A stretch of 46,903 bases of DNA from Acidovorax facilis (GTDB lineage: Bacteria > Pseudomonadota > Gammaproteobacteria > Burkholderiales > Burkholderiaceae_C), in NCBI RefSeq assembly GCF_023913775.1, contig NZ_JAMXAX010000030.1, positions 1 to 46,903 of the forward strand. The letters are read 5' to 3'. The translations under genes and the position numbers were made by a program. Shown piece by piece: positions 6,776 through 15,006 of the stretch (position 1 is the stretch's first letter; each line of letters begins with the position of its first letter). The notes under the pieces are model-generated. The model was not told the DNA's origin. It worked only from the letters and a program-made list of their open reading frames with translations, and made no database searches.

Positions 6776-9568
6776 GGCAGTGCTTCTGGTTGCGATGGCG
6801 CCAGCGGTGGCGCGGCAGGCTCCGCAGGGGCGGCCGCCTTGGGTGGCGACTTCGGAGGTAGAGGCGCAAAGTAGCCCACCACCAGCATCAGCACACCCAC
6901 GGCGATGAAGGCAATGATGCGTTCGGCACCACCCGCGTTGGACAAATCGATCACCAGCAGCTTGACCACCACCACGCCCAGCAGGCCCGCGCCCACCAGC
7001 CACAGCGGCCGCTGCGCGCGGCGGTGCGCCAGCACCATCATGCTGAGCGCCAGCAGCGTCCACAGGATGGCGTAGCCCGTCTGCACCACAAAGCTGTTGA
7101 ACAGCGCCGACGCATCCCAGCGCACGCCAAAGAAGTGGTGGGCCACGCGCAGCCACACGGTGTTGATCACGATGAAGGCGAGCAGCGCCAAGGCCACCAG
7201 CGCATGGCGCCCGGTGACCCCGCCCGAGCGGGCCGGGGGCGGCAGTGCTGCGAGCAGCACCCGCCGCCAGAACACCAGGCTGCCCAGCGCGAGCGCAAGC
7301 GTGAGGTCGGTGGGGTTGAGCAAAGGGATGTAAGGCAGCGGCGCGGTGTGGCCGGACGAATGCACGGCGGCCAGCAGCGCGCCCCCGAACACCAGCACCG
7401 CAAGGGGCAGGGCCGCCAACCAGTAGTAAGCCTCGGCATGGGGGTTCAGCGGCCAGGGCAGCGCCGCGCGTGCCGCTGGCTGGTTGCCACGGCCCGCCCA
7501 CAGCGCGAGCAGCATCAGCACCGCAATCGCGCTGACCAGCAGGACCACACCGGCCCACGAGGTTCGCCACAGCTCGGCCTTGCCGATGCCGGACCAGAGG
7601 CAGTCGGCCAGCAGCAACGTCACCAACCAGGCCGTGGCGGCGTGGAACCAGCCGAAGCGCGGCGCGCTTTGGGCGGACGGACCCCCAGCGTCCGCCGCCT
7701 GCAAGCGATCGGTCTGCCACAGCATCCACCCATGCAGCGCCAGCACGATGGGCCACACGGCCCAGGCGGGCGTGGTCAACACGCGGTGGCCGTCCACCAC
7801 CTGCGCCACCCACCCCAGCGCCAGCACGCCGATGGTGGCGCGCGCAGGCCAGGTGGCCACGGCCCAGTGTGTGCGCAGGCCCAGCAGCATCGACAGAGCT
7901 GCACTGAGCACCACGGCCAGCATGCCCAGCAGTTCGGCAACGCGGTCCGAGAACACCGGGACGGGCCACTGATTCGCCTCGGTGGCGGGCACGCTGCGCG
8001 TGATCTCCAGCCACCAGGCCAGGCACCAGAAGACAAAGCCGTAGAGGTAGGCCGGGTTGGGCAACAGCACCTCCACCCTGGCATAGCCCTGGGCCCAGGC
8101 CGAACCGCTGTGGGGCAGCGGCTGGCGCAGCCACCAGGCCAGCAGCAGCGCGGGCAACGCAATCAGCATCGCGCCCAGGAAGGCCGGGTTGGCCAGCGGC
8201 AGGGGCGAGACCTGCAGGCCCCCGCTGTCCACGCCACCCATGAACGCCAGCATGGCCACGACCTGCAGCACCAGGCCAAAGGCACGCGGCATCCAGCGCG
8301 CCTGGCGCATGCCGACCCAGAAGGCGCCCGCGCCTTCGAGCGCCCACACTGCCGAGGTCCACTGCGCATCCAGCGCCAGCGGCACGGCCAGCGTGGCAAA
8401 ACCCACGCCGATGGCGATAAAACACTCGGTGAGCAGGCGCCAGCTGGCTTGCGCGCGGCGCGCCAGCATGGTCGCGGTCAGCAGGTAGACCGCCGCAAAG
8501 GCCAGCGCCGAGAAGGCCGCGCCCAGCTCAAACGGCTGCACCAGCCCGGCCTGCAGCCCAAAGCCCACCAGCGGCGTGCCGAAGACCAGCATGCTGTCCA
8601 CCGTCTTGCCCAATTTCGTGGGCGTGTTGCGCGCATAGAGGATGGCCGTGGCGAGGTAGATCAGCACAAAACCCGCGAGGAAGGGCTGCGTGCTGGCGTA
8701 GTGATCGGGTACATATTTGAGCGCCCCCCAGGCCGTGGCCACGCCAAAGGTGGCGACAAAACCCACCACGTTGAGCACGCGCCAGGAGCGCTTGTGGGCG
8801 ATGAAGAGAATCGCCAGGTTGAGCAGGGTGTAGTAGCTGAACAGGCCCACGTGGCTGCCCTGGCCTGTGGACAGCAGGATGGGCGCAGCGAAGCCGCCGG
8901 CGAACGCCGCCACCGCGAGCGCGCGCGAATCCTGCAGCAGCGCCAGCGCACAGCTGGCCGCGCAGACCGCGATCATCAGCCCGAAGGCCCAGAGCGGCGG
9001 CAGCAGCCCATAGAGCCGGAAAGCCGCAAACACGGTGAGGTGCATAACCGCCACGCCGCCGCCCTGCAGGGCCAGCGCAAAACCGGGCTTGTCGGTGCGC
9101 TTGCGGAACCCCACCCCCAGCAGCGCAATGCCTACCGCGGCAACCGCCGCCAGGCGGAATTCAACAGGCAGCAGCCCGGCCGAGGCGGCGTAGCGTGCGA
9201 GGAAAGACAGGCCGATGAAAAGGATCACCAGGCCCACACGCACGATGGTGTTGCCGCCCAGGAGCCAGCTCTTGGCCGCGAGCACGGCCAGCTCGAGGGG
9301 GTGCGTGTGGCACAGGCCGTTGCGGCACGGGCGCTGCCGCCACAGGCTGGTCTTCGGCAACCGCCGCCGCCTGCGGTGCCCGCGTGGGCTGGGCAGTGGC
9401 CTTGGTGGCGTGCGCCTGCAGCTCGGTGCGGATGGCAGAGCGGATCGCCCAGCGCAGCGACAGCCCGGCGAAAAAGCCCAGAATGCCGCCCACAAACGGC
9501 CCGAAGTCGCCGTAGCCGCCGAACCACGAGCCCAGCACCGCGCCCCAGAAAATGCCCCAGATGATCAT
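6772..9568 (-). CDS. DUF2339 polytopic membrane protein, interrupted by a +1 frameshift
   Basis: A very hydrophobic protein of about 930 residues with many membrane helices. The natural start is the ATG at 9568, giving MIIWGIFWGAVLGSWFGGYG, with GAGGGCGAGG as ribosome binding site. That frame runs through an Ala/Pro-rich linker to VPQRPVPHAP and then leaves the family sequence. The family sequence (LAVLAAKSWLLGGNTIVRVG) resumes in the next frame. The switch falls on a run of five G (plus strand 9297-9301). Removing one base joins the halves as PHAPLELAVLAAKSWLLGG. Either the allele is inactive or the base is a sequencing error. The downstream 830 codons are intact, which favours an error or a recent mutation. 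Translated alone, the main frame would begin at 9495 with about 60 unrelated residues. Its stop overlaps the DUF3999 start. Confidence 0.85.
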
Positions 9569-9955
9569 GCCGCCCTCGCCCTCTTTTTTGGGCTCCGGTC
9601 GACAGGCCATGGGGCTGTGCGCGAAAGGAGCCGTCGTATTGGTAGACCCACCGGCAACCGCTCGCGCCCCCAGCTCGCGGACACACACCCAGGTCAGAGA
9701 CACAAAGTGCGGGGCCTTGCAGGCGGGTGACGGAGAGGGTGCGTGCGGCAGCTTGGCAGCCCCGCTGTGGTTCCGCAGGCTTATACAGCACACCCTGCGC
9801 AGGAACCACGCCCTAACGCCTTGTTACCTTGCAGGGCGCCCAGCCACATCGAGCCCCTCGCCCCGGGGCGGGGGCTTGTGCTGCCCGGATTTGAGGCAAA
9901 AACCAGGCCTCTCCGCCCGTCCATTAAGCCCTGTCAGCTATTAATTCAACAGCAA
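9569..9955. other. Intergenic stretch with GC hairpin and half repeat
   Basis: About 390 bases between the DUF2339 start and the Lrp-type gene stop. No gene is supported. At 9852-9876 lies a nearly perfect GC palindrome (AGCCCC..CGCCCCGGGGCG..GGGGCT), which may end the lrp transcript although it has no T tract. At 9938-9955 AGCTATTAATTCAACAGCAA resembles the AT-rich flank of the dispersed palindromic repeat, placed against the lrp stop codon. Confidence 0.5.
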
Positions 9956-10441
9956 TCACCCTTTGGCCCGCGCCAGGTGCGTGAGCGGCAGCGCCCCGCT
10001 GGCCTTCACCTCGCCCAGCGAGAAGCTGGTGTGCATGTCTTTCACATTGGGCAGGTTCAGCAGCACATCGCGCGCAAACTGCGAAAAGCTGTCCAGGTCA
10101 CGCGCCACCACCTGCAGCTCGAAGGTGCCGGTGCCGCTGATGTAGTGACACGACACGACCTCGGGGATCTGGCGGATGGCCTCTTCCATCTTGCGCGTGA
10201 GGTTGCCCGTGCTGCGGTCGGCATCGAGCCGCACAAAGGCCAGCACCCCCAGGCCAATCTTGTGCCGGTCGATCTCGGCGCGGTAGCCCTTGATGAAGCC
10301 TTGCTCTTCCAGCGCCCGCACGCGGCGCCAGCAGGGCGCGGCCGACAGGCCCACGCGCTGGGCCAGCTCGGCGTTCGTCAGGCGGGCGTCAGCCTGCAGT
10401 TCGTTGAGGATGGCGATATCGAATTTGTCGAGAGTGTTCAC
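9956..10441 (-). CDS. Lrp/AsnC family transcriptional regulator
   Basis: A 161-residue protein of full family length. Residues 1-60 form the winged helix-turn-helix (MNTLDKFDIAILNELQADAR, then LTNAELAQRVGLSAAPCWRR as recognition region). Residues 65-150 form the RAM effector-binding domain, with the glycine-containing YISGTGTFELQVVARDLDSF segment that binds amino acids in Lrp proteins. It is divergent from the indolepyruvate ferredoxin oxidoreductase gene, with 191 bases between start codons. Such a pair suggests that this protein senses an aromatic or branched amino acid and controls the oxidoreductase. A perfect 7-bp dyad lies 14 bases upstream of its own start and may be its operator (autoregulation). 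The effector is inferred. Confidence 0.92.
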   Translation of the reverse strand: MNTLDKFDIAILNELQADARLTNAELAQRVGLSAAPCWRRVRALEEQGFIKGYRAEIDRHKIGLGVLAFVRLDADRSTGNLTRKMEEAIRQIPEVVSCHYISGTGTFELQVVARDLDSFSQFARDVLLNLPNVKDMHTSFSLGEVKASGALPLTHLARAKG

Positions 10442-10454
10442 AAAATGACTGCAA

Positions 10455-10473
10455 TGAGAAAGATCCTTTCTCA
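10455..10473. promoter_or_regulatory. Candidate Lrp/AsnC operator
   Basis: TGAGAAAGATCCTTTCTCA: two perfect 7-bp arms around a 5-base centre, in the gap between the divergent regulator and oxidoreductase genes. Size and symmetry suit an Lrp-family dimer site. The match to a specific consensus cannot be tested here. Confidence 0.5.
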
Positions 10474-10632
10474 GAATAGCCTAAACACGGCACAGAACGC
10501 AAAGACATATCAGCGGCGCAGACATACACTTCTCTCCACACTGGAGTCGCGGCCCTAAACGGGCGGATGGACTCTGCCCCCCACCGGCCCACAAGGCGCG
10601 GACCCCACAAAAAAGCCATTGGAGACATAGCC

Positions 10633-13600
10633 ATGAATGCCCCACTCCCAGAATCCGTCCGCAAGGCGCTGGAAACCGTCACGCTTGACGACAAGTATTC
10701 CCTGGACCACGGCCGGGCCTTCATGAGCGGGGTGCAGGCCCTGGTGCGCCTGCCCATGCTGCAGCGCCAGCGCGATGCGGTGGCGGGGCTGAATACGGCG
10801 GGTTTCATCAGCGGCTACCGGGGCTCCCCGCTGGGCACGTATGACCAGGCGCTGTGGGCGGCCAAGAAGCACCTGGCGGCCAACAACATCGTCTTCCAGC
10901 CCGGTGTGAACGAAGAACTGGGCGCCACGGCCGTGTGGGGCACGCAGCAGCTGGACCTGTACCCGCAGAGCAAGAAGTTCGACGGCGTCTTCGGCATCTG
11001 GTACGGCAAGGGCCCGGGCGTGGACCGCTGCTCGGACGTGTTCAAGCATGCCAACATGGCCGGCACCGCCAAGCATGGCGGCGTGATCGCCATTGCGGGC
11101 GACGACCACATCAGCAAGAGCAGCACGGCCGCGCACCAGAGCGACCACATCTTCAAGGCCTGCGGCACGCCGGTGTTTTTCCCGAGCAGCGTGCAGGAAA
11201 TCCTGGACATGGGCCTGCACGCCTTTGCCATGAGCCGTTTCTCGGGCGTGTGGTCGGGCATGAAGACCATCCAGGAGGTGGTGGAGTCTTCGAGCAGCAT
11301 CAACATCGACCCGGACCGCGTGAAGATCGTGATGCCCGAGGACTTCGTGATGCCGCCCGGCGGCCTGCACATCCGCTGGCCCGACGCACCGCTGGAGCAG
11401 GAAGCGCGTCTCATGGACTACAAGTGGTACGCGGCCCTGGCGTACATCCGCGCCAACAAGCTCAACTACAACGTCATCGAAGGCAAGAACGACCGCTTCG
11501 GCATCATCGCCAGCGGCAAGGCCTACAACGACACGCGCCAGGCGCTGGTGGACCTGGGCCTCGATGACGACACCTGCCGCCAGCTGGGCATCCGCGTGCA
11601 CAAGGTCAACGTGGTGTGGCCGCTCGAAGCGACCATCACGCGCGACTTTGCGCAGGGCCTGCAGGAGATCCTGGTGGTGGAAGAAAAACGCCAGGTCATC
11701 GAATACCAGCTAAAAGAAGAACTGTACAACTGGCGCGCCGACGTGCGCCCCAATGTGCTGGGCAAGTTCGACGAGCCCGAGGGCGATGCGACGGGCGGCG
11801 AATGGTCCATGCCCAACCCCAGTCAGAACTGGCTGCTGCGCGCCAAGGCCGACCTGACCCCCGCCATCATCGCCAAGGCGATTGCCAAGCGCCTGAAGAA
11901 GCTGGGCGTGTCGAGCGACATCATCGCGCGCATGGATTCGCGCATTGCCGTCATCGAGGCCAGCGAGCGCGCGATGACGGAGCTGAAGGTGGACACGGGC
12001 GAACGCGCCCCGTGGTTCTGCAGCGGCTGCCCGCACAACACCAGCACCCGCGTGCCCGAGGGCTCGCGCGCCGTGGCCGGCATTGGCTGCCACTACATGG
12101 CCAACTGGATGCCCGACCGCAACACCAGCACCTTCACGCAGATGGGCGGCGAGGGCGTGACCTGGGTGGGCCAGGCGCCGTTCACCACCGACCAGCATGT
12201 GTTCGCCAACCTGGGCGACGGTACCTACTTCCACAGCGGGCTGCTGGCCATCCGCCAGAGCATTGCGGCCGGCACCAGCATCACCTATAAGGTGCTCTAC
12301 AACGACGCCGTGGCCATGACCGGCGGCCAGCAGGTGGGCGAGCGGCCTGAAGGCCACTCGGTGCTGCAGATCATGAACAGCCTGAAGTCCGAGGGCGTGG
12401 TCAAGCTCATCATCGTGACTGACGAGCCGCAGAAGTACGACGGCGTACCGTTGGCCGAGGGCGTGACGGTGCACCACCGCGACGAGCTCGACACGCTGCA
12501 GCGCCAGTTCCGCGAGATCAAGGGCTGCACGGTCATCATCTACGACCAGACCTGCGCGACGGAGAAGCGCCGCCGCAGGAAGCGCGGCACGCTGGCCACG
12601 CCCGACAAGACCGTGGTCATCAACGAGCTGGTGTGCGAGGGCTGTGGCGACTGCTCGACCAAGTCCAACTGCCTCTCCGTCGAGCCCGTGGAGACCGAAT
12701 TTGGCCGCAAGCGCCGCATCAACCAGAGCACCTGCAACAAGGACTACTCGTGCGTGAACGGCTTCTGCCCCAGTTTCGTCACGGTGGAGGGCGGCAAGCT
12801 CAAGAAGCCCAAGAAGGAAAAGAAAGGCGACCTGTCGGCGCTGCCGTCCATTCCTGAACCCGTGCTGCCGGTGGCGGAAGCGGCCTGGGGCATCGTGGTC
12901 GGCGGCGTGGGCGGCACGGGCGTGATCACCATCGGCTCGCTGCTGGGCATGGCGGCGCACCTGGATGGCAAGGGCGTCATCACGCAGGACGCTGGCGGCC
13001 TGGCGCAAAAGGGTGGCGCCACCTGGAGCCACATCCAGATCGCCAACCGCCCCGAAGCCATCTACACCACCAAGGTCGATACGGCCAAGGCGGACCTGGT
13101 GATTGGCTGCGATTCCATCGTGGCGGCCCACAAGTACACGCTGGCAGTGATGCAGCCCGGCCGTACCTTTGTCGCGCTCAACACGCACGGCACGCCCACG
13201 GCGGCGTTTGTGACCAACCCGGACTGGCAGTTCCCCGGCGCCAATTGCGACAGCGCGATTGCCGCGGCGGTCGGCGCAGGCGGTGTGGGCAGCTTCGATG
13301 CTGAGCAGGTGGCCACCCAGCTGCTGGGCGACAGCATCTACACCAACCCACTGATGCTGGGCTACGCCTGGCAAAAGGGCCGCGTGCCGCTCACGCTGGC
13401 ATCGCTGATGCGCGCCATGGAACTCAACGGCGTGCAGGTGGACAACAACAAGGCTGCGTTTGAATGGGGCCGCCGCTGCGCGCACGATCTGGCGTCGGTG
13501 CAGGCGCTGTTCCAGGCTGCTCAGGTGATCCAGTTTGTGAAGAAGCCCTCGCTGACCGAGATGATCGCCAAGCGTGTCGAATTCCTCACTGGCTACCAGA

Positions 13601-14208
13601 ACGCGGCCTACGCGGCCGAGTACCACGCGTTTGTCGAGAAGGTGAAGGCGACCGAATCGCGGCTGGACGTCGGCACCCGCCTGAGCGAAGCCGTGGCCCG
13701 CTACCTGTTCAAGCTCATGGCGTACAAGGACGAGTACGAAGTGGCGCGCCTGCACACCGACCAGGCTTTCACGGACAAGATCGCCAACATGTTCGAAGGC
13801 GACTACAAGCTGGTGCACCACCTGGCACCACCCATGACGGCCAAGAAGAACGACAAGGGCGAACTCGTCAAGCAGCCCTTCGGCCCCTGGATGCGCAGCG
13901 CTTTTGGCCTGCTGGCCAAGATGAAGGGTCTGCGCGGCACGGCGCTGGACGTGTTCGGCAAGACCGAGGAGCGCCGCATGGAGCGCGCGCTGATCGTGGA
14001 ATACCGCGCCTGCATCGACGAACTGCTGGCCACGCTGAATGCGGACAACCTGGCCCTGGCCGTGGAGATCGCCCGCATCCCCGAAGAGATCCGGGGCTAT
14101 GGCCACGTGAAGGAGCGCCACCTGAAAGCGGCACGCCCCAAATGGGACGGCCTGATGGCCCAGTGGCGCAGCGGCAAGGCGACCGAGCCCCGGCGCCAGG
14201 CGGCCTGA
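10633..14208 (+). CDS. Indolepyruvate ferredoxin oxidoreductase, fused alpha/gamma type
   Basis: A 1191-residue cytoplasmic enzyme that oxidatively decarboxylates aryl or branched 2-oxo acids to acyl-CoA, passing electrons to ferredoxin. The start is the ATG with GGAGA 7 bases upstream. An in-frame ATG 22 codons earlier lacks this signal. Domain order: pyrimidine-binding TPP domain (GYRGSPLGTYD near 61-71); CSGCPHNTST near 463-472; PP-binding TPP domain with GDGTYFHSG and NDAVAMTGGQ near 528-565; a cysteine cluster (CEGCGDCSTKSNC near 668, then CNKDYSC and CPS); POR gamma-type domain with GVGGTGVITIGSL near 757; and a C-terminal DUF6537-like part. Separate iorA/iorB are fused here, as usual in betaproteobacteria. 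It is divergent from an Lrp-type regulator and ends at a strong terminator. Likely role: aromatic amino acid catabolism. Confidence 0.93.
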   Translation: MNAPLPESVRKALETVTLDDKYSLDHGRAFMSGVQALVRLPMLQRQRDAVAGLNTAGFISGYRGSPLGTYDQALWAAKKHLAANNIVFQPGVNEELGATAVWGTQQLDLYPQSKKFDGVFGIWYGKGPGVDRCSDVFKHANMAGTAKHGGVIAIAGDDHISKSSTAAHQSDHIFKACGTPVFFPSSVQEILDMGLHAFAMSRFSGVWSGMKTIQEVVESSSSINIDPDRVKIVMPEDFVMPPGGLHIRWPDAPLEQEARLMDYKWYAALAYIRANKLNYNVIEGKNDRFGIIASGKAYNDTRQALVDLGLDDDTCRQLGIRVHKVNVVWPLEATITRDFAQGLQEILVVEEKRQVIEYQLKEELYNWRADVRPNVLGKFDEPEGDATGGEWSMPNPSQNWLLRAKADLTPAIIAKAIAKRLKKLGVSSDIIARMDSRIAVIEASERAMTELKVDTGERAPWFCSGCPHNTSTRVPEGSRAVAGIGCHYMANWMPDRNTSTFTQMGGEGVTWVGQAPFTTDQHVFANLGDGTYFHSGLLAIRQSIAAGTSITYKVLYNDAVAMTGGQQVGERPEGHSVLQIMNSLKSEGVVKLIIVTDEPQKYDGVPLAEGVTVHHRDELDTLQRQFREIKGCTVIIYDQTCATEKRRRRKRGTLATPDKTVVINELVCEGCGDCSTKSNCLSVEPVETEFGRKRRINQSTCNKDYSCVNGFCPSFVTVEGGKLKKPKKEKKGDLSALPSIPEPVLPVAEAAWGIVVGGVGGTGVITIGSLLGMAAHLDGKGVITQDAGGLAQKGGATWSHIQIANRPEAIYTTKVDTAKADLVIGCDSIVAAHKYTLAVMQPGRTFVALNTHGTPTAAFVTNPDWQFPGANCDSAIAAAVGAGGVGSFDAEQVATQLLGDSIYTNPLMLGYAWQKGRVPLTLASLMRAMELNGVQVDNNKAAFEWGRRCAHDLASVQALFQAAQVIQFVKKPSLTEMIAKRVEFLTGYQNAAYAAEYHAFVEKVKATESRLDVGTRLSEAVARYLFKLMAYKDEYEVARLHTDQAFTDKIANMFEGDYKLVHHLAPPMTAKKNDKGELVKQPFGPWMRSAFGLLAKMKGLRGTALDVFGKTEERRMERALIVEYRACIDELLATLNADNLALAVEIARIPEEIRGYGHVKERHLKAARPKWDGLMAQWRSGKATEPRRQAA

Positions 14209-14240
14209 CACACGGCCCGCAGCGGCCGTTTGGGGCGGAG

Positions 14241-14265
14241 AGCCCGCGCCGGCGCGGGCTTTTTG
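14241..14265 (+). terminator. Rho-independent terminator after the indolepyruvate oxidoreductase
   Basis: AGCCCGCGCC and GGCGCGGGCT are exact inverted repeats with almost no loop, followed by TTTT. It lies 33 bases after the stop codon. Confidence 0.85.
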
Positions 14266-14330
14266 CTATTAATTGATGAGCTATAAATGTATAACCATCA
14301 AGCGCTAGCAGCCATTTTTACCCAAATAAC
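14266..14330 (+). repeat. Palindromic intergenic repeat, copy R3
   Basis: GCTATTAATTGATGAGCTAT, then CATCAAGCGCTAGCAGCCAT followed by TTTTACCC. The right half matches the copies at 33321, 36996 and 41148 almost exactly. The left hairpin arm has decayed. It follows directly on the terminator. Confidence 0.65.
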
Positions 14331-14508
14331 TGTTAATCCATCCCCAGCACCGCCTGGCGCGGCAAACACCCGCTGCCGCCTTGGGTCTTCCTCCTGGGGA
14401 CACAGGCGGGGCGCCGCATACAATGCCCTGTTCTGCCCTGACAGGCGCTATGGCGCTTGCCTCTGGCGGGTTGTGTGAATTTTGAACATCCGTTGTGGAG
14501 TCCAGTCC

Positions 14509-14844
14509 GTGTTTATTTCTTCCGCTTTTGCCCAAACCGCACCCGCAGCAGCCGCTGGCGGCGGCGACATGATGTCCACGCTCACGGGCATGCTGCCCCT
14601 GGTGCTGATGTTTGTGGTGCTGTACTTCGTCATGATCCGCCCCCAGATGAAGCGCCAGAAGGAACACCGCGCCATGATCGAAGCCATTGCCAAGGGCGAT
14701 GAAGTGGCCACCGCAGGCGGCATCGTCGGCAAGGTCACGCGCCTGTCCGAAGGTTTCCTGCACATAGAGATCGCCAGCGGCGTGGAAGTGCAGCTGCAGC
14801 GCAGCGCCGTGGTTCAGGTGCTGCCCAAGGGCTCGGTAAAGTAA
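14509..14844 (+). CDS. yajC: Sec translocon accessory subunit YajC
   Basis: YajC is the small single-span membrane subunit that associates with SecD-SecF in protein export. I start at the GTG preceded by TGGAG with 8 bases of spacing, giving MFISSAFAQTAPAAAAGGG. The frame extends 9 codons further to a TTG without better signals. The 111-residue product has one transmembrane helix (MLPLVLMFVVLYFVMIRPQM) followed by the family signature KRQKEHRAMIEAIAKGDEV and a small beta domain with TAGGIVGKV. Length is normal. secD and secF follow on the same strand, the conserved order. tgt, often the upstream neighbour, is absent here. A multi-hairpin repeat separates it from secD. Confidence 0.95.
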   Translation: MFISSAFAQTAPAAAAGGGDMMSTLTGMLPLVLMFVVLYFVMIRPQMKRQKEHRAMIEAIAKGDEVATAGGIVGKVTRLSEGFLHIEIASGVEVQLQRSAVVQVLPKGSVK

Positions 14845-14854
14845 TCAATGAACA

Positions 14855-14955
14855 TCCCCCTGAGCGGCTGCGCCGCTTCCCCCTGTTCTCGCGCTGCGCG
14901 CGGGAACAGGGGGACGATGCCCGTGGACTGGTCAAAGCCAGTTCCCGGGCATCTC
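14855..14955 (+). repeat. Triple-hairpin repeat between yajC and secD
   Basis: Three successive hairpins: AGCGGC-TGC-GCCGCT (14863-14877); CCCCCTGTTC paired with GAACAGGGGG (14879-14913), with a CGCG extension inside; and GATGCCCG paired with CGGGCATC (14916-14953), with an inner ACTGG/CCAGT. None is followed by a T tract. The layout resembles mosaic REP elements (BIMEs), which can stabilise upstream mRNA or damp downstream expression. Confidence 0.65.
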
Positions 14956-15006
14956 TGGCAGGGGGCTGGCGCGATGCGCCATGGACAACTGAAGTAGAGC
15001 GCGATC

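Noticed and set aside
5291..8425. A 1044-residue minus-strand open frame covering DUF3999 and extending far upstream
   Set aside because: The part upstream of 6775 is an out-of-frame reading of the DUF2339 gene (Gly/Ala/Arg-rich, no motifs). The real start is the overlapping ATG with a signal peptide.
9297..9301. Programmed ribosomal frameshift as explanation of the DUF2339 frame break
   Set aside because: No classical slippery heptamer with a downstream pseudoknot is evident, and the family is normally one frame. A plain indel or sequencing error is simpler.
7024..9564. An 846-codon plus-strand frame opposite the DUF2339 gene, with other long antisense frames (for example 4781-6874 plus and 11710-14211 minus)
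   Set aside because: The composition is Gln/His/Arg/Gly-rich with no family motif, as expected for antisense shadows in high-GC DNA. The opposite strand holds clear genes.
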